From positions 97,142 through 161,141 of the forward strand of contig DATAYM010000092.1 of the NCBI GenBank assembly GCA_036272595.1: a stretch of DNA of 64,000 nucleotides. The letters run 5' to 3'. Shown here piece by piece: positions 1 to 9,607 of the stretch (positions within the stretch are counted from its first letter, which is position 1; every line of letters starts with the position of its first letter). The notes under the pieces were generated by a model, which saw only the letters and a program-made list of their open reading frames with translations, did no database searches and was not told the origin of the DNA. Both the position numbers and the translations under genes were made by a program. Source of the DNA: Poindextera sp036272595. Its GTDB lineage: Bacteria > Pseudomonadota > Alphaproteobacteria > Caulobacterales > Caulobacteraceae.

Positions 1-426
1 GACGCCTTCCTGGAATGGGCCAATGTGCACGAGCACCGCTACGGCACGCTGAAGACGCCGGTGGCCGAGGCGCTGGCCGCCGGCCGCGACGTCCTGTTCG
101 ACATCGACTGGCAGGGCGCCGCCGCCATCGCCGCCGGCGCGCCGGGCGAGGTGGTGCGGGTCTTCATCCTGCCACCGTCGATGAAGGATCTGGCCCGACG
201 CCTGCACGCCCGCGCCCAGGACGCCGAGGACGTCATCCAGCGCCGGCTGGGCCGCGCCTATGGCGAGATCGAGCACTGGAAGGACTACGACTACGTCATC
301 GTCAACCAGGACTTCGACGCCGCCTATGCCGAGCTGGCGCACATCTATCACGCCGAACGCCTGAAGCGCGGGCGCAACCCATGGCTGGGGCCGTTCGTGG
401 ACGACCTGCTCGGCGAGCCGCTTTAG
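1..426 (+). CDS. gmk: Guanylate kinase, 3' part (5' end outside window)
   Basis: The frame is open from base 1 and ends at TAG 424-426, giving the C-terminal 141 residues of a cytosolic guanylate kinase, which converts GMP and ATP to GDP and ADP. Typical family segments are visible: DVLFDIDWQGA (end of the GMP-binding region), VFILPPS, the LID-like RRLGRAYGEIEHWKDYDYVIVN stretch (split here: RRLGRAYGEIEHW, then KDYDYVIVN) and a short C-terminal helix. The Walker A P-loop must lie upstream of the window. The first in-frame start-like codon (GTG 25) is internal, because family residues precede it. The gene lies convergent to the lipoprotein gene at 501. Confidence 0.93.
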   Translation, partial: DAFLEWANVHEHRYGTLKTPVAEALAAGRDVLFDIDWQGAAAIAAGAPGEVVRVFILPPSMKDLARRLHARAQDAEDVIQRRLGRAYGEIEHWKDYDYVIVNQDFDAAYAELAHIYHAERLKRGRNPWLGPFVDDLLGEPL

Positions 427-500
427 CGGGCGCGCAGCGCGGGCGTTCAGGCCCGCCAGGGAGCCGGGCGTTGAATGGTCGTCCCATGCCTTGACCGGCG

Positions 501-1148
501 CTATCCTTTGGGTTGGATTTCAAGCTTCCAGTCGGGAACCGCGCCGTTGGCGATGCGGTCGCGGAACACCTGGCCGAGGCCGGCCAGGGAGTCGGCCTCG
601 CAGGTCGGGACCAGAAGCTCCGCCGAAATCGCTTTCAGCGCTCCGGACTTTACATAGGCCGCGTCGCCATTCTGCTCGCATGAGAAGAGGTAGAAATAGG
701 CCGTATCTCCCGTGACGCGGAGGAGGGCGTAGGCATATCGCAGGCTGGAGCCGCCGGTGTCGGAACCCAGGGGCATTTGCATGACATACAGGTCGTCGCC
801 GACGCCCTTGACGAAGAAGCGCATGTCGCCGGCGCCCTTCAAAGCCGGCATGTTGGCCAGGGGGTTGTTGGTCGTGTCCGGGTGGACGACATACTCGCCA
901 TCGCCCAGGTTCAGAGTCGCCGTCGTGTCGCGCTTGTACCCGGTGCAGCCGGTGAGCGCTCCAAGGGCGCCGGCGCAGTTGGTGTAATCCACCACGCGCA
1001 CGCCATCAGCGAACGGAGTGTCGGCGGTCGCCGCGGTGATCAACGACCCCCGGCTGGCGAAACAGCCCGCCAGGAGGATAGCCGCCAGGGTCGCGGTCAC
1101 GGCCCGAATCGACACTGCCCGAACCCGGTTACGCTCGAACATCATCAT
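501..1148 (-). CDS. Putative lipoprotein of unknown function
   Basis: A 215-residue protein with a basic N-terminus, a hydrophobic segment (about residues 12-26) and a lipobox LLAGC with the acylated Cys at position 29, so it is probably an outer-membrane or periplasmic lipoprotein. The start is the first of three adjacent ATG codons, preceded by a GGAAGGG ribosome-binding site. Further cysteines occur in the mature part. I do not recognise a family. It is transcribed convergently with gmk and appears monocistronic. Confidence 0.7.
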   Translation of the reverse strand: MMMFERNRVRAVSIRAVTATLAAILLAGCFASRGSLITAATADTPFADGVRVVDYTNCAGALGALTGCTGYKRDTTATLNLGDGEYVVHPDTTNNPLANMPALKGAGDMRFFVKGVGDDLYVMQMPLGSDTGGSSLRYAYALLRVTGDTAYFYLFSCEQNGDAAYVKSGALKAISAELLVPTCEADSLAGLGQVFRDRIANGAVPDWKLEIQPKG

Positions 1149-1296
1149 TCGGCCCTTCCATGACGGCGCTATTGAAGCCGGCTGCTTGGCGCAGCGCTCG
1201 GCCCCGCTGCTGGAACTTGGTCGCAGTTGACCGCGATTGGCTCAAGCTGGAAAGTCTCCAGCGCCGAGGGGCCATGTAGCAGAGAGCGGACCGACC

Positions 1297-1638
1297 ATGC
1301 CGACGACCAGGGGCGACGCCGGCGGCGCCGACCGCAGGCTGGCCACCTTGCTGCGTTGGACCTGCGACGTGTTGTGGCGACTGGCGCCCTTCCTGCCGGC
1401 GAGCCCAAGGCGGCGGATCGCCAAATCGGAGCAGTCGGCCGAGGCGGCGTACGCGGCGATGTACGACGCCAGGCCCTACAGCGTGAAGGACTGCTACGAC
1501 GACGCCCGGGCCGGCTTCAGACGGGCAATCGCGGTCGCTAAACAGACCGGCCAGGCCGGTGAGGCTGAGCGCCTGACCCGCCGGCTGGACCAGATCCAAA
1601 AGGTATACAACTCACAATTCAGGGACGTCGGCCGTTAA
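1297..1638 (+). CDS. Hypothetical protein, 113 aa
   Basis: The start at ATG 1297 is chosen because AGAGAGCGGA lies just upstream; an upstream in-frame GTG/ATG-like start at 1237 would add 20 residues without a clear ribosome site. The product is basic and largely helical, with a hydrophobic patch (LLRWTCDVLWRLAPFLP) near residues 18-34 and an Ala/Arg-rich C-terminus. No family was recognised. It lies convergent to rsmA with only 35 bp between the ends. Codon use is typical of the neighbours, so it is probably real. Confidence 0.5.
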   Translation: MPTTRGDAGGADRRLATLLRWTCDVLWRLAPFLPASPRRRIAKSEQSAEAAYAAMYDARPYSVKDCYDDARAGFRRAIAVAKQTGQAGEAERLTRRLDQIQKVYNSQFRDVGR

Positions 1639-1673
1639 TCGGCGGCTTCCATCAAGGACGCACGGCTGGGGGA

Positions 1674-2498
1674 TCAGCTCGCCGCCGCGCGCGCCAGGGT
1701 CAGGAAGTCCGCCACCGCGATCGCCTCGGCGCGCAGGTTCGGATCGACGCCGGCGGCCTCCCACAACGCCGGCCCGCCCACCGCCTTCAGGCTGGAGCGC
1801 AGCATCTTGCGGCGCTGGCCGAAAGCGGCGGCGGTCACCCGCTGCAGCGCCCCCAGCACCGCGTCGGACGGCCGCTCGGGCCTGGGCGTGAAGCGCACGA
1901 CGGCCGAATCCACCTTCGGCGGCGGGGTGAAGGCGCGGGCAGGCAGCGCCATGACGCTCTCGGCCGCGCAGACCGCCTGGGCGATGACCGCCAGCCGCCC
2001 GTAGGCGGGTGTCCCGGGCCGGGCGGCGATCCGGTCGGCGACCTCCTTCTGGAACATCAGCGTCATGGAGACCGGATGCAGCGGCCCGGTCAGCCATTTG
2101 ATCAGCAGCGGCGCGCTGATGTTGTAGGGCAGGTTGGCGACGATCCGCACCGGCGTCCCGGCCGGGACCAGAGGGGTCTCGTCGATGGAGAGGGCGTCGG
2201 CCTGGATCACGGTCAGGCGGCCGTCCGCCGCCTTGGCCAGTTCCGCCAGCATGGGCGCGAAACGCGGGTCGCGCTCGACGGCGATCACCCGCGCGCCGGC
2301 CTGCAACAGGGCGCGGGTCAGGCCGCCGGGGCCCGGGCCGACCTCGATGACCACGCCGTCGTCGAAAGGGCCGGCCAGCCGGGCGATCTTGCCGGTGAGG
2401 TTCAGGTCGAGCAGGAAGTGCTGGCCGAACGCCTTCCTGGCGTCCAGCCCGTGGGCGGCCAGGCCCTCGCGCAGGGGCGGGAGGTCGTCGAGGCTCAC
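1674..2498 (-). CDS. rsmA: 16S rRNA (adenine1518/1519-N6)-dimethyltransferase RsmA/KsgA
   Basis: SAM-dependent methyltransferase that dimethylates the two adjacent adenines in the 3' hairpin of 16S rRNA during 30S maturation. The 274-residue length fits the family. Visible motifs are FGQHFL near the N-terminus, the SAM-binding EVGPGPGGLT (about residues 52-61), the catalytic NLPYN (about 121-125) and FTPPPKVDSAV. The start overlaps the pdxA stop by 4 bp, so it is the last gene of the lptF-lptG-lptD-surA-pdxA-rsmA operon. The surA-pdxA-rsmA order is widely conserved in proteobacteria. Confidence 0.97.
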   Translation of the reverse strand: MSLDDLPPLREGLAAHGLDARKAFGQHFLLDLNLTGKIARLAGPFDDGVVIEVGPGPGGLTRALLQAGARVIAVERDPRFAPMLAELAKAADGRLTVIQADALSIDETPLVPAGTPVRIVANLPYNISAPLLIKWLTGPLHPVSMTLMFQKEVADRIAARPGTPAYGRLAVIAQAVCAAESVMALPARAFTPPPKVDSAVVRFTPRPERPSDAVLGALQRVTAAAFGQRRKMLRSSLKAVGGPALWEAAGVDPNLRAEAIAVADFLTLARAAAS

Positions 2499-3517
2499 GC
2501 CGCGGCGCTCGATACCCGTCGGCGCGCGGCGACGTCGTGGGCCAAGCGCACGGCGGCGATCAGGCTGTCGGCCCGGGCCAAGCCCCGCCCGGCGATGTCG
2601 AAGCCGACGCCGTGGTCCGGCGAGGCGCGCACGATCGGCAGGCCCAGGGTCAGGTTCACCCCGCCCCAGAAGTCGAGCATCTTCACCGGGATCAGCGCCT
2701 GGTCGTGGTACATGCAGACCACCGCGTCATAGGCTTCGCGCGCCTGGTCGTGGAACAGGCTGTCAGCCGGCTTCGGATCGGTGCAGTCGACGCCCAGGTC
2801 GCGCAGGGCGCGGGCGGCGGGGCCGATGAGCTCGATCTCCTCGGCGCCGAGCGATCCGCCCTCGCCGGCGTGCGGGTTGAGGCCGGCCAGGGCCAGCCGC
2901 GGCCGATCGATGCCGAAATCGCGGCGCAGGGCCTGGGCCGTGACCAGGCCGGTATTGACCACGCCCTCGATGCTGAGCGCCGCCGGGACCTTGCGCAGCG
3001 GCAGGTGGATGGTGGCCAGCGTGACCTTCAGGCCGCCGGCCGCCAGCATCATCACCGGGCCGCGGGCGCCGTCGTAGGTGGTCGCGGCGGTCAGCTCGGC
3101 GATGAACTCGGTGTGGCCGGGATGGTTGAAGCCGGCCGCATACAGCGGCGCCTTGGCGATCGGCGCGGTGACCACCGCCCCGACCTCGCCCGACAAGGCC
3201 AGGCCCACGGCGGTTTCGATCCAGCGGATCACGCTGGGCGCATGGGCCGGATCGGCGTGGCCGGCGACCACCTGCGCCTGCAGCGGCAGGTCGAGCACCG
3301 GCAGGGCTTGCGAAAACACCCGCGCCGCCTCGTCGGCCCCGGTCACCCGGCGAAGCGCCGAGGCGCCGGCGGCGGAGCCGGCGTTCAGCGCCTCCAGGTC
3401 GCCGACCACCATGAAGGCCGGCCCGGTCTCGCGCAGGGCGCGCCAGGCCTTGACGATGATTTCAGGGCCTATGCCGGCCGGGTCGCCCAGGCTCAGCGCA
3501 AGCGGCTTCGGCGTCAC
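2495..3517 (-). CDS. pdxA: 4-hydroxythreonine-4-phosphate dehydrogenase
   Basis: NAD-dependent oxidation of 4-phosphohydroxy-L-threonine in pyridoxal 5'-phosphate synthesis. The 340 residues show the family N-terminus (LALSLGDPAGIGPEI), HPGHTEF with a metal-ligand His, GLNPHAGEGG, and MYHDQALIPVK with another metal-binding His. The start overlaps the surA stop and the end overlaps the rsmA start, each by 4 bp (ATGA), which implies translational coupling. Confidence 0.96.
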   Translation of the reverse strand: MTPKPLALSLGDPAGIGPEIIVKAWRALRETGPAFMVVGDLEALNAGSAAGASALRRVTGADEAARVFSQALPVLDLPLQAQVVAGHADPAHAPSVIRWIETAVGLALSGEVGAVVTAPIAKAPLYAAGFNHPGHTEFIAELTAATTYDGARGPVMMLAAGGLKVTLATIHLPLRKVPAALSIEGVVNTGLVTAQALRRDFGIDRPRLALAGLNPHAGEGGSLGAEEIELIGPAARALRDLGVDCTDPKPADSLFHDQAREAYDAVVCMYHDQALIPVKMLDFWGGVNLTLGLPIVRASPDHGVGFDIAGRGLARADSLIAAVRLAHDVAARRRVSSAAA

Positions 3518-4815
3518 GGGAACTCGATGGTCGCCGAGTTCCGCAGGTCGCGCAGCTGGCGTTTGGAGATCAACCCGATCTCCTGCTCCTTGAGCCGCGC
3601 CTCGATCTCTTCGGGCGGCGGAACGTTGACCCCGGCCAGCCGGCGTCCGCAGACGGCGATCAGGTGCAGCCCGGCGTCGGTGCGGATGGGCCCGGCGATC
3701 TGGCCGACCGGCAGCGATTGAACCGCATCGCGGAATTCTGGCTTCAGGTCCTTGATGTCGGCCTCGCCGAGGTCGCCGGCGACGACGCCCTCGACCTTGC
3801 CGGCCTTGGCTTCCAGGCCGTCGCAGCCGTCGTTCAGCTGGCCCTTCAGGGCGGTGAGCTTGCGCTGCGCCTCGGCGACGGCCTGCGGCGAAGCGTCGGG
3901 CGGCAGGCTGATCGCCGCCTGCTTCAGCGAGATCAGCTGCGAGGTCGAGCCGGCGCGCTTGTCGCGCATCAGGACGATGAAGACGCCGTTCTCGGTCGGG
4001 ATCGGCTTGGAGATCTCGCCGGGCCGCAGCTGTTCGACCGCGGGGCGCAGTTCGGCGGGAAGCTCCGCCTCGCTCAGCCAGCCGGTGTCGCCGCCGTTGG
4101 CCGCGGTCGAGGAAGCGGAGAATTGCCGGGCGATCTGGGTGAACTGCGCGCCCTGCTGGAGCTGGGCGACGAGCTGCTCGGCGGCGGTCTCGGCCTTGTC
4201 CATGCCGCCGGCGTGGTCGGCGTCGATCAGGATCTCGCCGAGCAGGTACTGCGGCTGCGAGGCCTGGGCCTGGATCTCGTCGGCGACCGCCTTGATCTGC
4301 GCCGGGCTGATCTTCAGCCGCGAGCCGCCATAGCGGCCGTGCATCCAGTCCTGCCAGCTGATGTCGGCGCGAATCTGGGCGCGGAAGGTCTCCGGGGCGA
4401 TGCCGGCGTTGGCGAAGGCTTCCAGCAGCGCCGCGCCGGTCTTGTAGGGGGACTGGGAGGCGATCTCGTCGATCCGCCGGTTCACCGCGTCGTCGTCGGC
4501 GACGATCTTGAACTTCTGGTCCTTCTCGGCGCGGCGCACCTCCTGCATCTCCAGCGCCTCATCGATCAGCTCGTTGACCGCTTCCTGCTCGAACTGCGGG
4601 GTGTTCTGGGCGGTCGGCTGCACGCCGCTGGTGGCCACCAGCAGCAGCACCCGCTGCTGCAGGTCATAGCTGGAAATGGCGATGTCGTTGACGATGGCCA
4701 CGACGCCCTGCCGCAGGGCCGACGGCGGCGCATCCTGGGCGCGTCCAGGCCCCGCCAGGGCCGCCGTGGCCATGATCGCTGCGGCCAAACTCGCCGCCTT
4801 GCCCATCCGCTTCAT
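3514..4815 (-). CDS. surA: Periplasmic peptidyl-prolyl isomerase / outer-membrane protein chaperone SurA
   Basis: Escorts unfolded outer-membrane proteins, including LptD, across the periplasm. The start at 4815 gives a clean signal peptide (MKRMGKAASLAAAIMATAAL, cleavage near GRAQ); a longer frame from 4890 would overlap lptD and bury that signal. A SurA N-terminal domain follows (VAIVNDIAISSYDL), then a clear parvulin domain (about residues 190-290, with GGDTGWLSEAELP and ENGVFIVLM), and a second degenerate one. ATG 4806 is an alternative start. It lies 40 bp downstream of lptD and overlaps pdxA by 4 bp. Confidence 0.93.
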   Translation of the reverse strand: MKRMGKAASLAAAIMATAALAGPGRAQDAPPSALRQGVVAIVNDIAISSYDLQQRVLLLVATSGVQPTAQNTPQFEQEAVNELIDEALEMQEVRRAEKDQKFKIVADDDAVNRRIDEIASQSPYKTGAALLEAFANAGIAPETFRAQIRADISWQDWMHGRYGGSRLKISPAQIKAVADEIQAQASQPQYLLGEILIDADHAGGMDKAETAAEQLVAQLQQGAQFTQIARQFSASSTAANGGDTGWLSEAELPAELRPAVEQLRPGEISKPIPTENGVFIVLMRDKRAGSTSQLISLKQAAISLPPDASPQAVAEAQRKLTALKGQLNDGCDGLEAKAGKVEGVVAGDLGEADIKDLKPEFRDAVQSLPVGQIAGPIRTDAGLHLIAVCGRRLAGVNVPPPEEIEARLKEQEIGLISKRQLRDLRNSATIEFP

Positions 4816-4855
4816 CTTACGAGGTCGATCCCTTATCTCGCCGCAAGCTGTCGCC

Positions 4856-7198
4856 CTAGCGGATTTCGCCGTTGTTGTATCCTTGGTCACCCAATGTGGC
4901 GAGCGTTAGACGCAAAAAGACCGCGTCAGAAGCGCCCAGGGCCCCGACCACGGTGTTCTGGCGCCGGTAGATCACCGCCACCTTTATGCAATCGTCCTTA
5001 TAGACCAGTCCGAGATCGACAAGGGTCCATTTGTTGACCTGGATGTCGCGGATGGCGTCGAAGTCGAAGCCCCAATGCTGGGTGACGAAGGTCTCGCTGC
5101 CCATTTCGAAGTTTCTCACCGGCCCGGTGATCTGGGTGTTGTCGTCCAGATAGCGGACGTAGCCGTTCACCCGCGTGGTGGCGAAGTTCGCCCCCAGCTC
5201 CAGCCGCTCGAGGCCGGCGGTGTCATTGACCAGGGCGCGGCCGAAGAAGGACAGGCCGTCGACGGGCGTGGAATCGGCGGCGATCACCCAGTCGGAGGCG
5301 TTGCTGTTCAGGCCGGTCTTGGTCGGGAAGACGTTGGTGGTCTGGGCGCGGAAGGTGCGGCCGAGCAGGACGTTGGCGTTCAGTCCGTCGCCCCACTGGA
5401 AGCTCGCCTCGCCGCCGACGTTCAGCCGCTGGCCGCCGTCATACAGGTCGAAGCCGTTGAACTTCTCCGGCGAGAACAGGTTGGTCTCGTCGTATTCGAA
5501 CACGACGTCGTCCATGTTCGGGATGGCCGGATTGACCTTGTAGTCGGGCGACAGCGCCAGCTGGGCGATCGGGTCCAGCACGATGGTGGTCGAGCCGAAC
5601 TGGCGGATCAGCGGATAGCTCACCGTCACGCCGCCGGTGAACAGCCCCTGGGTGACCGACTGGGTCTTGGCGGCGGTGGTCATGTTGGAGAGGCCGTAGA
5701 CGTCGACCCGCCCCTGGGCGAACGGCTCGATGCGGACGCCGCCGGGGGTGGTGAAGGTGCGGATCCAGTCCGCCTCGGCCGAGGCCCGGTCGTCATAGCC
5801 GGACACCGTGGGGATGACCGGCGATTCGTCGAAATTGAGCAGAACCGCGTTGCCGATCAGCCTCAGGTTGCCGCCGAGGATGTTTGACGGCGCGTCGTAG
5901 CGGAACTCGGCCAGCGGCGCGATCGTGGGGAAGGTGCGGTTGCTGTCGGTGGTCCTGAGCCCCTGGACGTCGAGCGCGGCGATCGAAAGGTAGGAGTTGT
6001 CGTCCTGGCGGGTGACGTAGAGCTGTGACAGCAGCCGCTGGCTGTCCGACATGAACAGGCCATGGTCGGCATAGGCGCTGGGGATGTCGTACTTGTCGAA
6101 GATCAGCGGGTCGGAGGTGCGGTCGGCGGTGAACCCCCAGGTCCAGTCGGGCGTCAGGTCGAACTGGCCGTTCGCCAGGATGAAGGACCGCGAGGTGGCG
6201 GGGCCGAACTTGGTGCCGTTGCCATTGAAGTCCCGCTCGTAGGTGTAGCCGACGCGCGCGTCGATCTCGCCGGAATAGAACCGGTCGCGCCAGGTCATGG
6301 CGAGGAACGGGTTCACCTTGGTGTTGATCTGCGGCGAGAAGGTCAGGTCCTGCGACGGCGAACTGACCCACAGAACCGGTTGCTGGTAGGATGGGCCGCG
6401 CTTGCCGGTGATGGAGATCTGCGGGATCAGCAGCCCGGACGCCCTCGGTGCGTCCGGATCGGGGTGGGACAGGAAGGGCGTGAAGGCGACCGGCACGCCC
6501 TTCACCCGGATCGTGGCGTTCCGGTAGTAGACCAGGTGGCGCTGATGGTCCTCGATAATGGTGTCGGCCTGGATCGACCAGGTCGGCTCGATGGACGCGC
6601 CGTTCTTGGCGCAGATCGGGCAGGGGGTGAAGATCGCCCGGTTGAGCTGCTCCACCGTCTCGCTGCGCCGGATGGCCACGTCGGCGGCGAACTTGGCGGT
6701 GATGTGCTGATTCACCGGCAGCTGGGCCGAGAACACCCTGGCGAAACCGGCCCGCATCTTGTCGTCGAGCACCATGTGCTGGGCGAACTCGGCGCTGCCG
6801 TCGGCGTTGATCAGCTGGACGTCGCCGTCGGCGGTGACGACGCCGGCGGCGGTGTCATAGGTCAGCGAATTGGAGCGCAGCGTACGGCCCTGGTAGCGGG
6901 CTTCGACCTTGCCGGCCGCGGTCCAGCGATTGGCCTTGTCGTCGCGCACCAGGGTGTCGGCCTCGAGATAGACGCCCTGGTCGCCGAGGCCGTCGTCGGT
7001 CTGGCTGAGGGTCGGCGCCGGCGGGGCGGGCTTGTGCACGTCCAGCGGCAGGGCCGGCGTCGGCGAGCCCGGCACGCGCACCGGAAGCTCGGTGACGGTC
7101 TGGGCCAAGGCTCCGGAGGCAAAAAGAAAAGCCAGCGCGACGCCGCCGCAAAGGCTTGACCTGATCGTCCCATTCCGCGTCCGCCGAACGCCCCCCAT
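4856..7198 (-). CDS. lptD: LPS-assembly protein LptD
   Basis: Outer-membrane beta-barrel that, with LptE, inserts LPS into the outer leaflet. The 780-residue product has a signal peptide (AFLFASGALAQ), an OstA/LptA-like beta-jellyroll (about residues 70-180, with LEADTLVRDDKANRWTAAG-type repeats) and a long C-terminal barrel rich in alternating aromatic residues. A CPIC cysteine pair sits between jellyroll and barrel, as is common in alphaproteobacterial LptD. It lies between lptG and surA in one operon, so the LPS transporter parts and its chaperone are co-transcribed. Confidence 0.95.
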   Translation of the reverse strand: MGGVRRTRNGTIRSSLCGGVALAFLFASGALAQTVTELPVRVPGSPTPALPLDVHKPAPPAPTLSQTDDGLGDQGVYLEADTLVRDDKANRWTAAGKVEARYQGRTLRSNSLTYDTAAGVVTADGDVQLINADGSAEFAQHMVLDDKMRAGFARVFSAQLPVNQHITAKFAADVAIRRSETVEQLNRAIFTPCPICAKNGASIEPTWSIQADTIIEDHQRHLVYYRNATIRVKGVPVAFTPFLSHPDPDAPRASGLLIPQISITGKRGPSYQQPVLWVSSPSQDLTFSPQINTKVNPFLAMTWRDRFYSGEIDARVGYTYERDFNGNGTKFGPATSRSFILANGQFDLTPDWTWGFTADRTSDPLIFDKYDIPSAYADHGLFMSDSQRLLSQLYVTRQDDNSYLSIAALDVQGLRTTDSNRTFPTIAPLAEFRYDAPSNILGGNLRLIGNAVLLNFDESPVIPTVSGYDDRASAEADWIRTFTTPGGVRIEPFAQGRVDVYGLSNMTTAAKTQSVTQGLFTGGVTVSYPLIRQFGSTTIVLDPIAQLALSPDYKVNPAIPNMDDVVFEYDETNLFSPEKFNGFDLYDGGQRLNVGGEASFQWGDGLNANVLLGRTFRAQTTNVFPTKTGLNSNASDWVIAADSTPVDGLSFFGRALVNDTAGLERLELGANFATTRVNGYVRYLDDNTQITGPVRNFEMGSETFVTQHWGFDFDAIRDIQVNKWTLVDLGLVYKDDCIKVAVIYRRQNTVVGALGASDAVFLRLTLATLGDQGYNNGEIR

Positions 7199-7256
7199 CA
7201 GACGATACTTCCCCCACTGGATTCGGCGCTGCGGGCCGGCCGACTGTCTTATCCGC

Positions 7257-8363
7257 CTAGCCGTCCTCGGTATAGCAAAGCAAGGTGAACCCGGACAAAA
7301 GCGCGATCACCGGCGGTGTCCAGGCGGCGGCGAAGGGTGGAATGGCGTTGGCTTCGCCGAGCGCGCCGCAGAACTGGTTGAAGAAGAACAGGCCAAACCC
7401 GAGCGCGACGCCGGCTCCGGCCAGGGTGGCGACGCCGCCAAGCCGAATCAGCCTGAGTGAAAATGCCGCGGCCAGGATCGACATGGCGGCGAACAACAGC
7501 GGCGTCGCCAGCAGCTCCTGCAGCTGCAGCCGGTAGCCGGTGGCCGAGAATCCCGCCCGTTCGGTGCGCGCGATGGCGCCCCACAGCGACCAGAACGGCA
7601 CCGCCTTGGGCGAGGCGTAGCGTTCCAGCGCGTTGCGGCCGTCCAGCGACGAGGGGATGGACAGGGTGTCGTAGTTCAGCGCCTCCGCGCCCGGCGTCGC
7701 CTCGCGCGCGCCGGTCAGCAGCCAGTGACCGGGCATCAGCCAGGCCTGGGCCGCCTCGACGCGGCGGGAGAACTGCGCCGCGCCCTGGCCGGTCAGGGTG
7801 GAGATGAACAGCGAGACGCCGCGCAGCCGCAGCATGCCGTGGTCGTCGTCGCCGGCGCGGGCGCGGATGACGATCTGGGTGTCGGCGTCGCCCTGGCGCA
7901 GCCAGATGTCCTTCAGTCCCTGGGACTGCACGCCTTCCACCAGCGCGTTGCGCTCGCGCTCGAACTGGGCGTTCAAGGTCGAGGCCAGCGGATTGAACGC
8001 GGTCACCGACACGACGCCGATCACGAAAGCCGCGCCGGCCGCCGGCAGGATGAAGCGCCAGGCCGAAACGCCGGCGGCGCGCATGGCGATCAGCTCGCTC
8101 TTGCGGTTCAGGTCGACGAAGGCACCCAGCACCCCGAACAGGAAGGCGAAGGGCAAAAGCACCAGGATGATCGACGGCACGTTGAGCGCGGTCAGCCGCA
8201 GCACCTCGTTGTAGCCGACGTCCGCCCGGTTGCCGACGGTGCGCGAGAGTTCGACGAAATCGACCAGCGCGACGATCATGGTCAGGATGGCCAGGGCGGC
8301 CAGCACCGCCAGCAGGGTGTAGCCCATCACGTAGGTTTCGATGCGGGTCAGCCTCAGTCTCAT
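7257..8363 (-). CDS. lptG: LPS export ABC transporter permease LptG
   Basis: Inner-membrane permease of the LptB2FG complex that extracts LPS from the inner membrane. The start at ATG 8363 overlaps the lptF stop by 4 bp and gives a 368-residue protein; the frame stays open further upstream, but that part lies inside lptF. The N-terminus LRLTRIETYVMGYTL and the coupling-helix region NRKSELIAMRAAGVSAWR are family hallmarks. Three further hydrophobic helices lie in the C-terminal quarter around a periplasmic beta-jellyroll. LptB is not in the window. Confidence 0.95.
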   Translation of the reverse strand: MRLRLTRIETYVMGYTLLAVLAALAILTMIVALVDFVELSRTVGNRADVGYNEVLRLTALNVPSIILVLLPFAFLFGVLGAFVDLNRKSELIAMRAAGVSAWRFILPAAGAAFVIGVVSVTAFNPLASTLNAQFERERNALVEGVQSQGLKDIWLRQGDADTQIVIRARAGDDDHGMLRLRGVSLFISTLTGQGAAQFSRRVEAAQAWLMPGHWLLTGAREATPGAEALNYDTLSIPSSLDGRNALERYASPKAVPFWSLWGAIARTERAGFSATGYRLQLQELLATPLLFAAMSILAAAFSLRLIRLGGVATLAGAGVALGFGLFFFNQFCGALGEANAIPPFAAAWTPPVIALLSGFTLLCYTEDG

Positions 8364-9502
8364 TCGGCCGGGCTCGCGATCAGGGTCGAGCCGGTGAGGG
8401 CGGCCATGGGCACATAGCGGCTGACCGGCTGGCGGAAGATCTGCCGCCAAGCCCACAGGGCGGCCGCGATCGGGATGGCGTACTGCACCACATTGATCCA
8501 GACGGCGCTGTCGCAAAGCGCCTGGGCGCCGACGCCGAGGATGCGCGCCACCCCGGCCGCCGCGCCGACGGCGACGATGCGCCGGGCATAGCCGAGGCGG
8601 CTGAACGGCCCGCCGATGACCGCGGCCAGGGCCATGGCCATGAAGGCGATGGTGTAGAGCGGCGTCGCCAGCCGCGCATTGGCCTCGGCCAGCATCTTCA
8701 GCCGGTTCTGCCGCTCCCATTCCTGGCTGAGGTCCGGAAACAGCAGCTCGTGCAGATAGCGGTCGGGCACCTTGTAGGTGATCGCGTCCTTTGCGCTCAT
8801 GAAGTCTGACAGATCAAAGGTATATTCGTCGAACTTGAGGTAGTTCAGCACCCCGGTCTTGGAGAATTCCTGGCTGGAGCCGTTGCGCATGGTCAGCACC
8901 GGCGCGCCGTTGCGCCGGCCGAGCTTGCCCGTCGCCGCGATGAAGGTGGTGTCGCCGCCGCCGGCCTTTTCCTTCAGCACGAACAGGTTCCTGAGCGTGC
9001 CGTCCTGGCCGCTGTCCTGGGCGTAGACGGTCAGGCCCGGCGCGGGCTCGGTGAACTGGCCCGGCTCGACCAGGCTGGCGGCGAGGTCGGTCCTGATCTT
9101 GAACAGCTCGACGCGCATGGCGCGTTCGCACAGCGGCGCGATCCATAGGTTGACCACCAGGGTGGCCAGCGCCGCCAGGGTCGCCAGCCGCATGGCCGGG
9201 GCGACCACCCGCCAACGGCTCATGCCACTGGCGAAACAGACCACGATCTCCTGTTCGGTGTGCAGCCGGTTCAGCGCCACCAGGCCGGCGACGAAGATGG
9301 CCACCGGCAGCACCATGGCCAGCAACTGCGGCGTCGCCAGCAGCGTGACCTCGGCCAGCACCAGGGCGCTCTGGCCCTCCTTGATGATGATGTCGAGGGC
9401 TTCGAGGCTCTGGCTGAGCACGCCGACGGTGCCGAGGGCCAGCGTGGCCAGCAGGGTCGGTCCGAGCAGTTGGCGGAACAGGTATCGATCGAGGAGGCGC
9501 AT
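8360..9502 (-). CDS. lptF: LPS export ABC transporter permease LptF
   Basis: Partner permease of LptG. The 380 residues start MRLLDRYLFRQLLGPTLLA, followed by membrane helices, the coupling segment NRLHTEQEIVVCFASGMSRW, a periplasmic beta-rich domain and three C-terminal helices. The start is ATG 9502 with GAGGAGGC-like bases only within the coding start, so the ribosome site is weak. This is the first gene of the minus-strand operon ending in rsmA, so its promoter should lie in 9503-9607, shared with divergent pepA. Confidence 0.94.
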   Translation of the reverse strand: MRLLDRYLFRQLLGPTLLATLALGTVGVLSQSLEALDIIIKEGQSALVLAEVTLLATPQLLAMVLPVAIFVAGLVALNRLHTEQEIVVCFASGMSRWRVVAPAMRLATLAALATLVVNLWIAPLCERAMRVELFKIRTDLAASLVEPGQFTEPAPGLTVYAQDSGQDGTLRNLFVLKEKAGGGDTTFIAATGKLGRRNGAPVLTMRNGSSQEFSKTGVLNYLKFDEYTFDLSDFMSAKDAITYKVPDRYLHELLFPDLSQEWERQNRLKMLAEANARLATPLYTIAFMAMALAAVIGGPFSRLGYARRIVAVGAAAGVARILGVGAQALCDSAVWINVVQYAIPIAAALWAWRQIFRQPVSRYVPMAALTGSTLIASPAE

Positions 9503-9607
9503 TCAAGCCGATCGTTAGGGTAAGGAAGGGCCGTTGCGACGCCCGACCTGGCGCGTCATGTTCTACAGACGCGCGCGGCCTGCGCCAACCGCATCGGGAG
9601 TTCCAAT

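Noticed and set aside
2537..5037. Long plus-strand frames opposite pdxA and surA (2537-3721, 3664-5037)
   Set aside because: Composition is Arg/Gln/Gly-rich with no motif, and the minus-strand genes have clear family signatures and 4-bp couplings.
9503..9607. Promoter pair TTGCGA-N17-CATGTT upstream of pepA
   Set aside because: The -10 half matches only three of six consensus bases; not strong enough to call.
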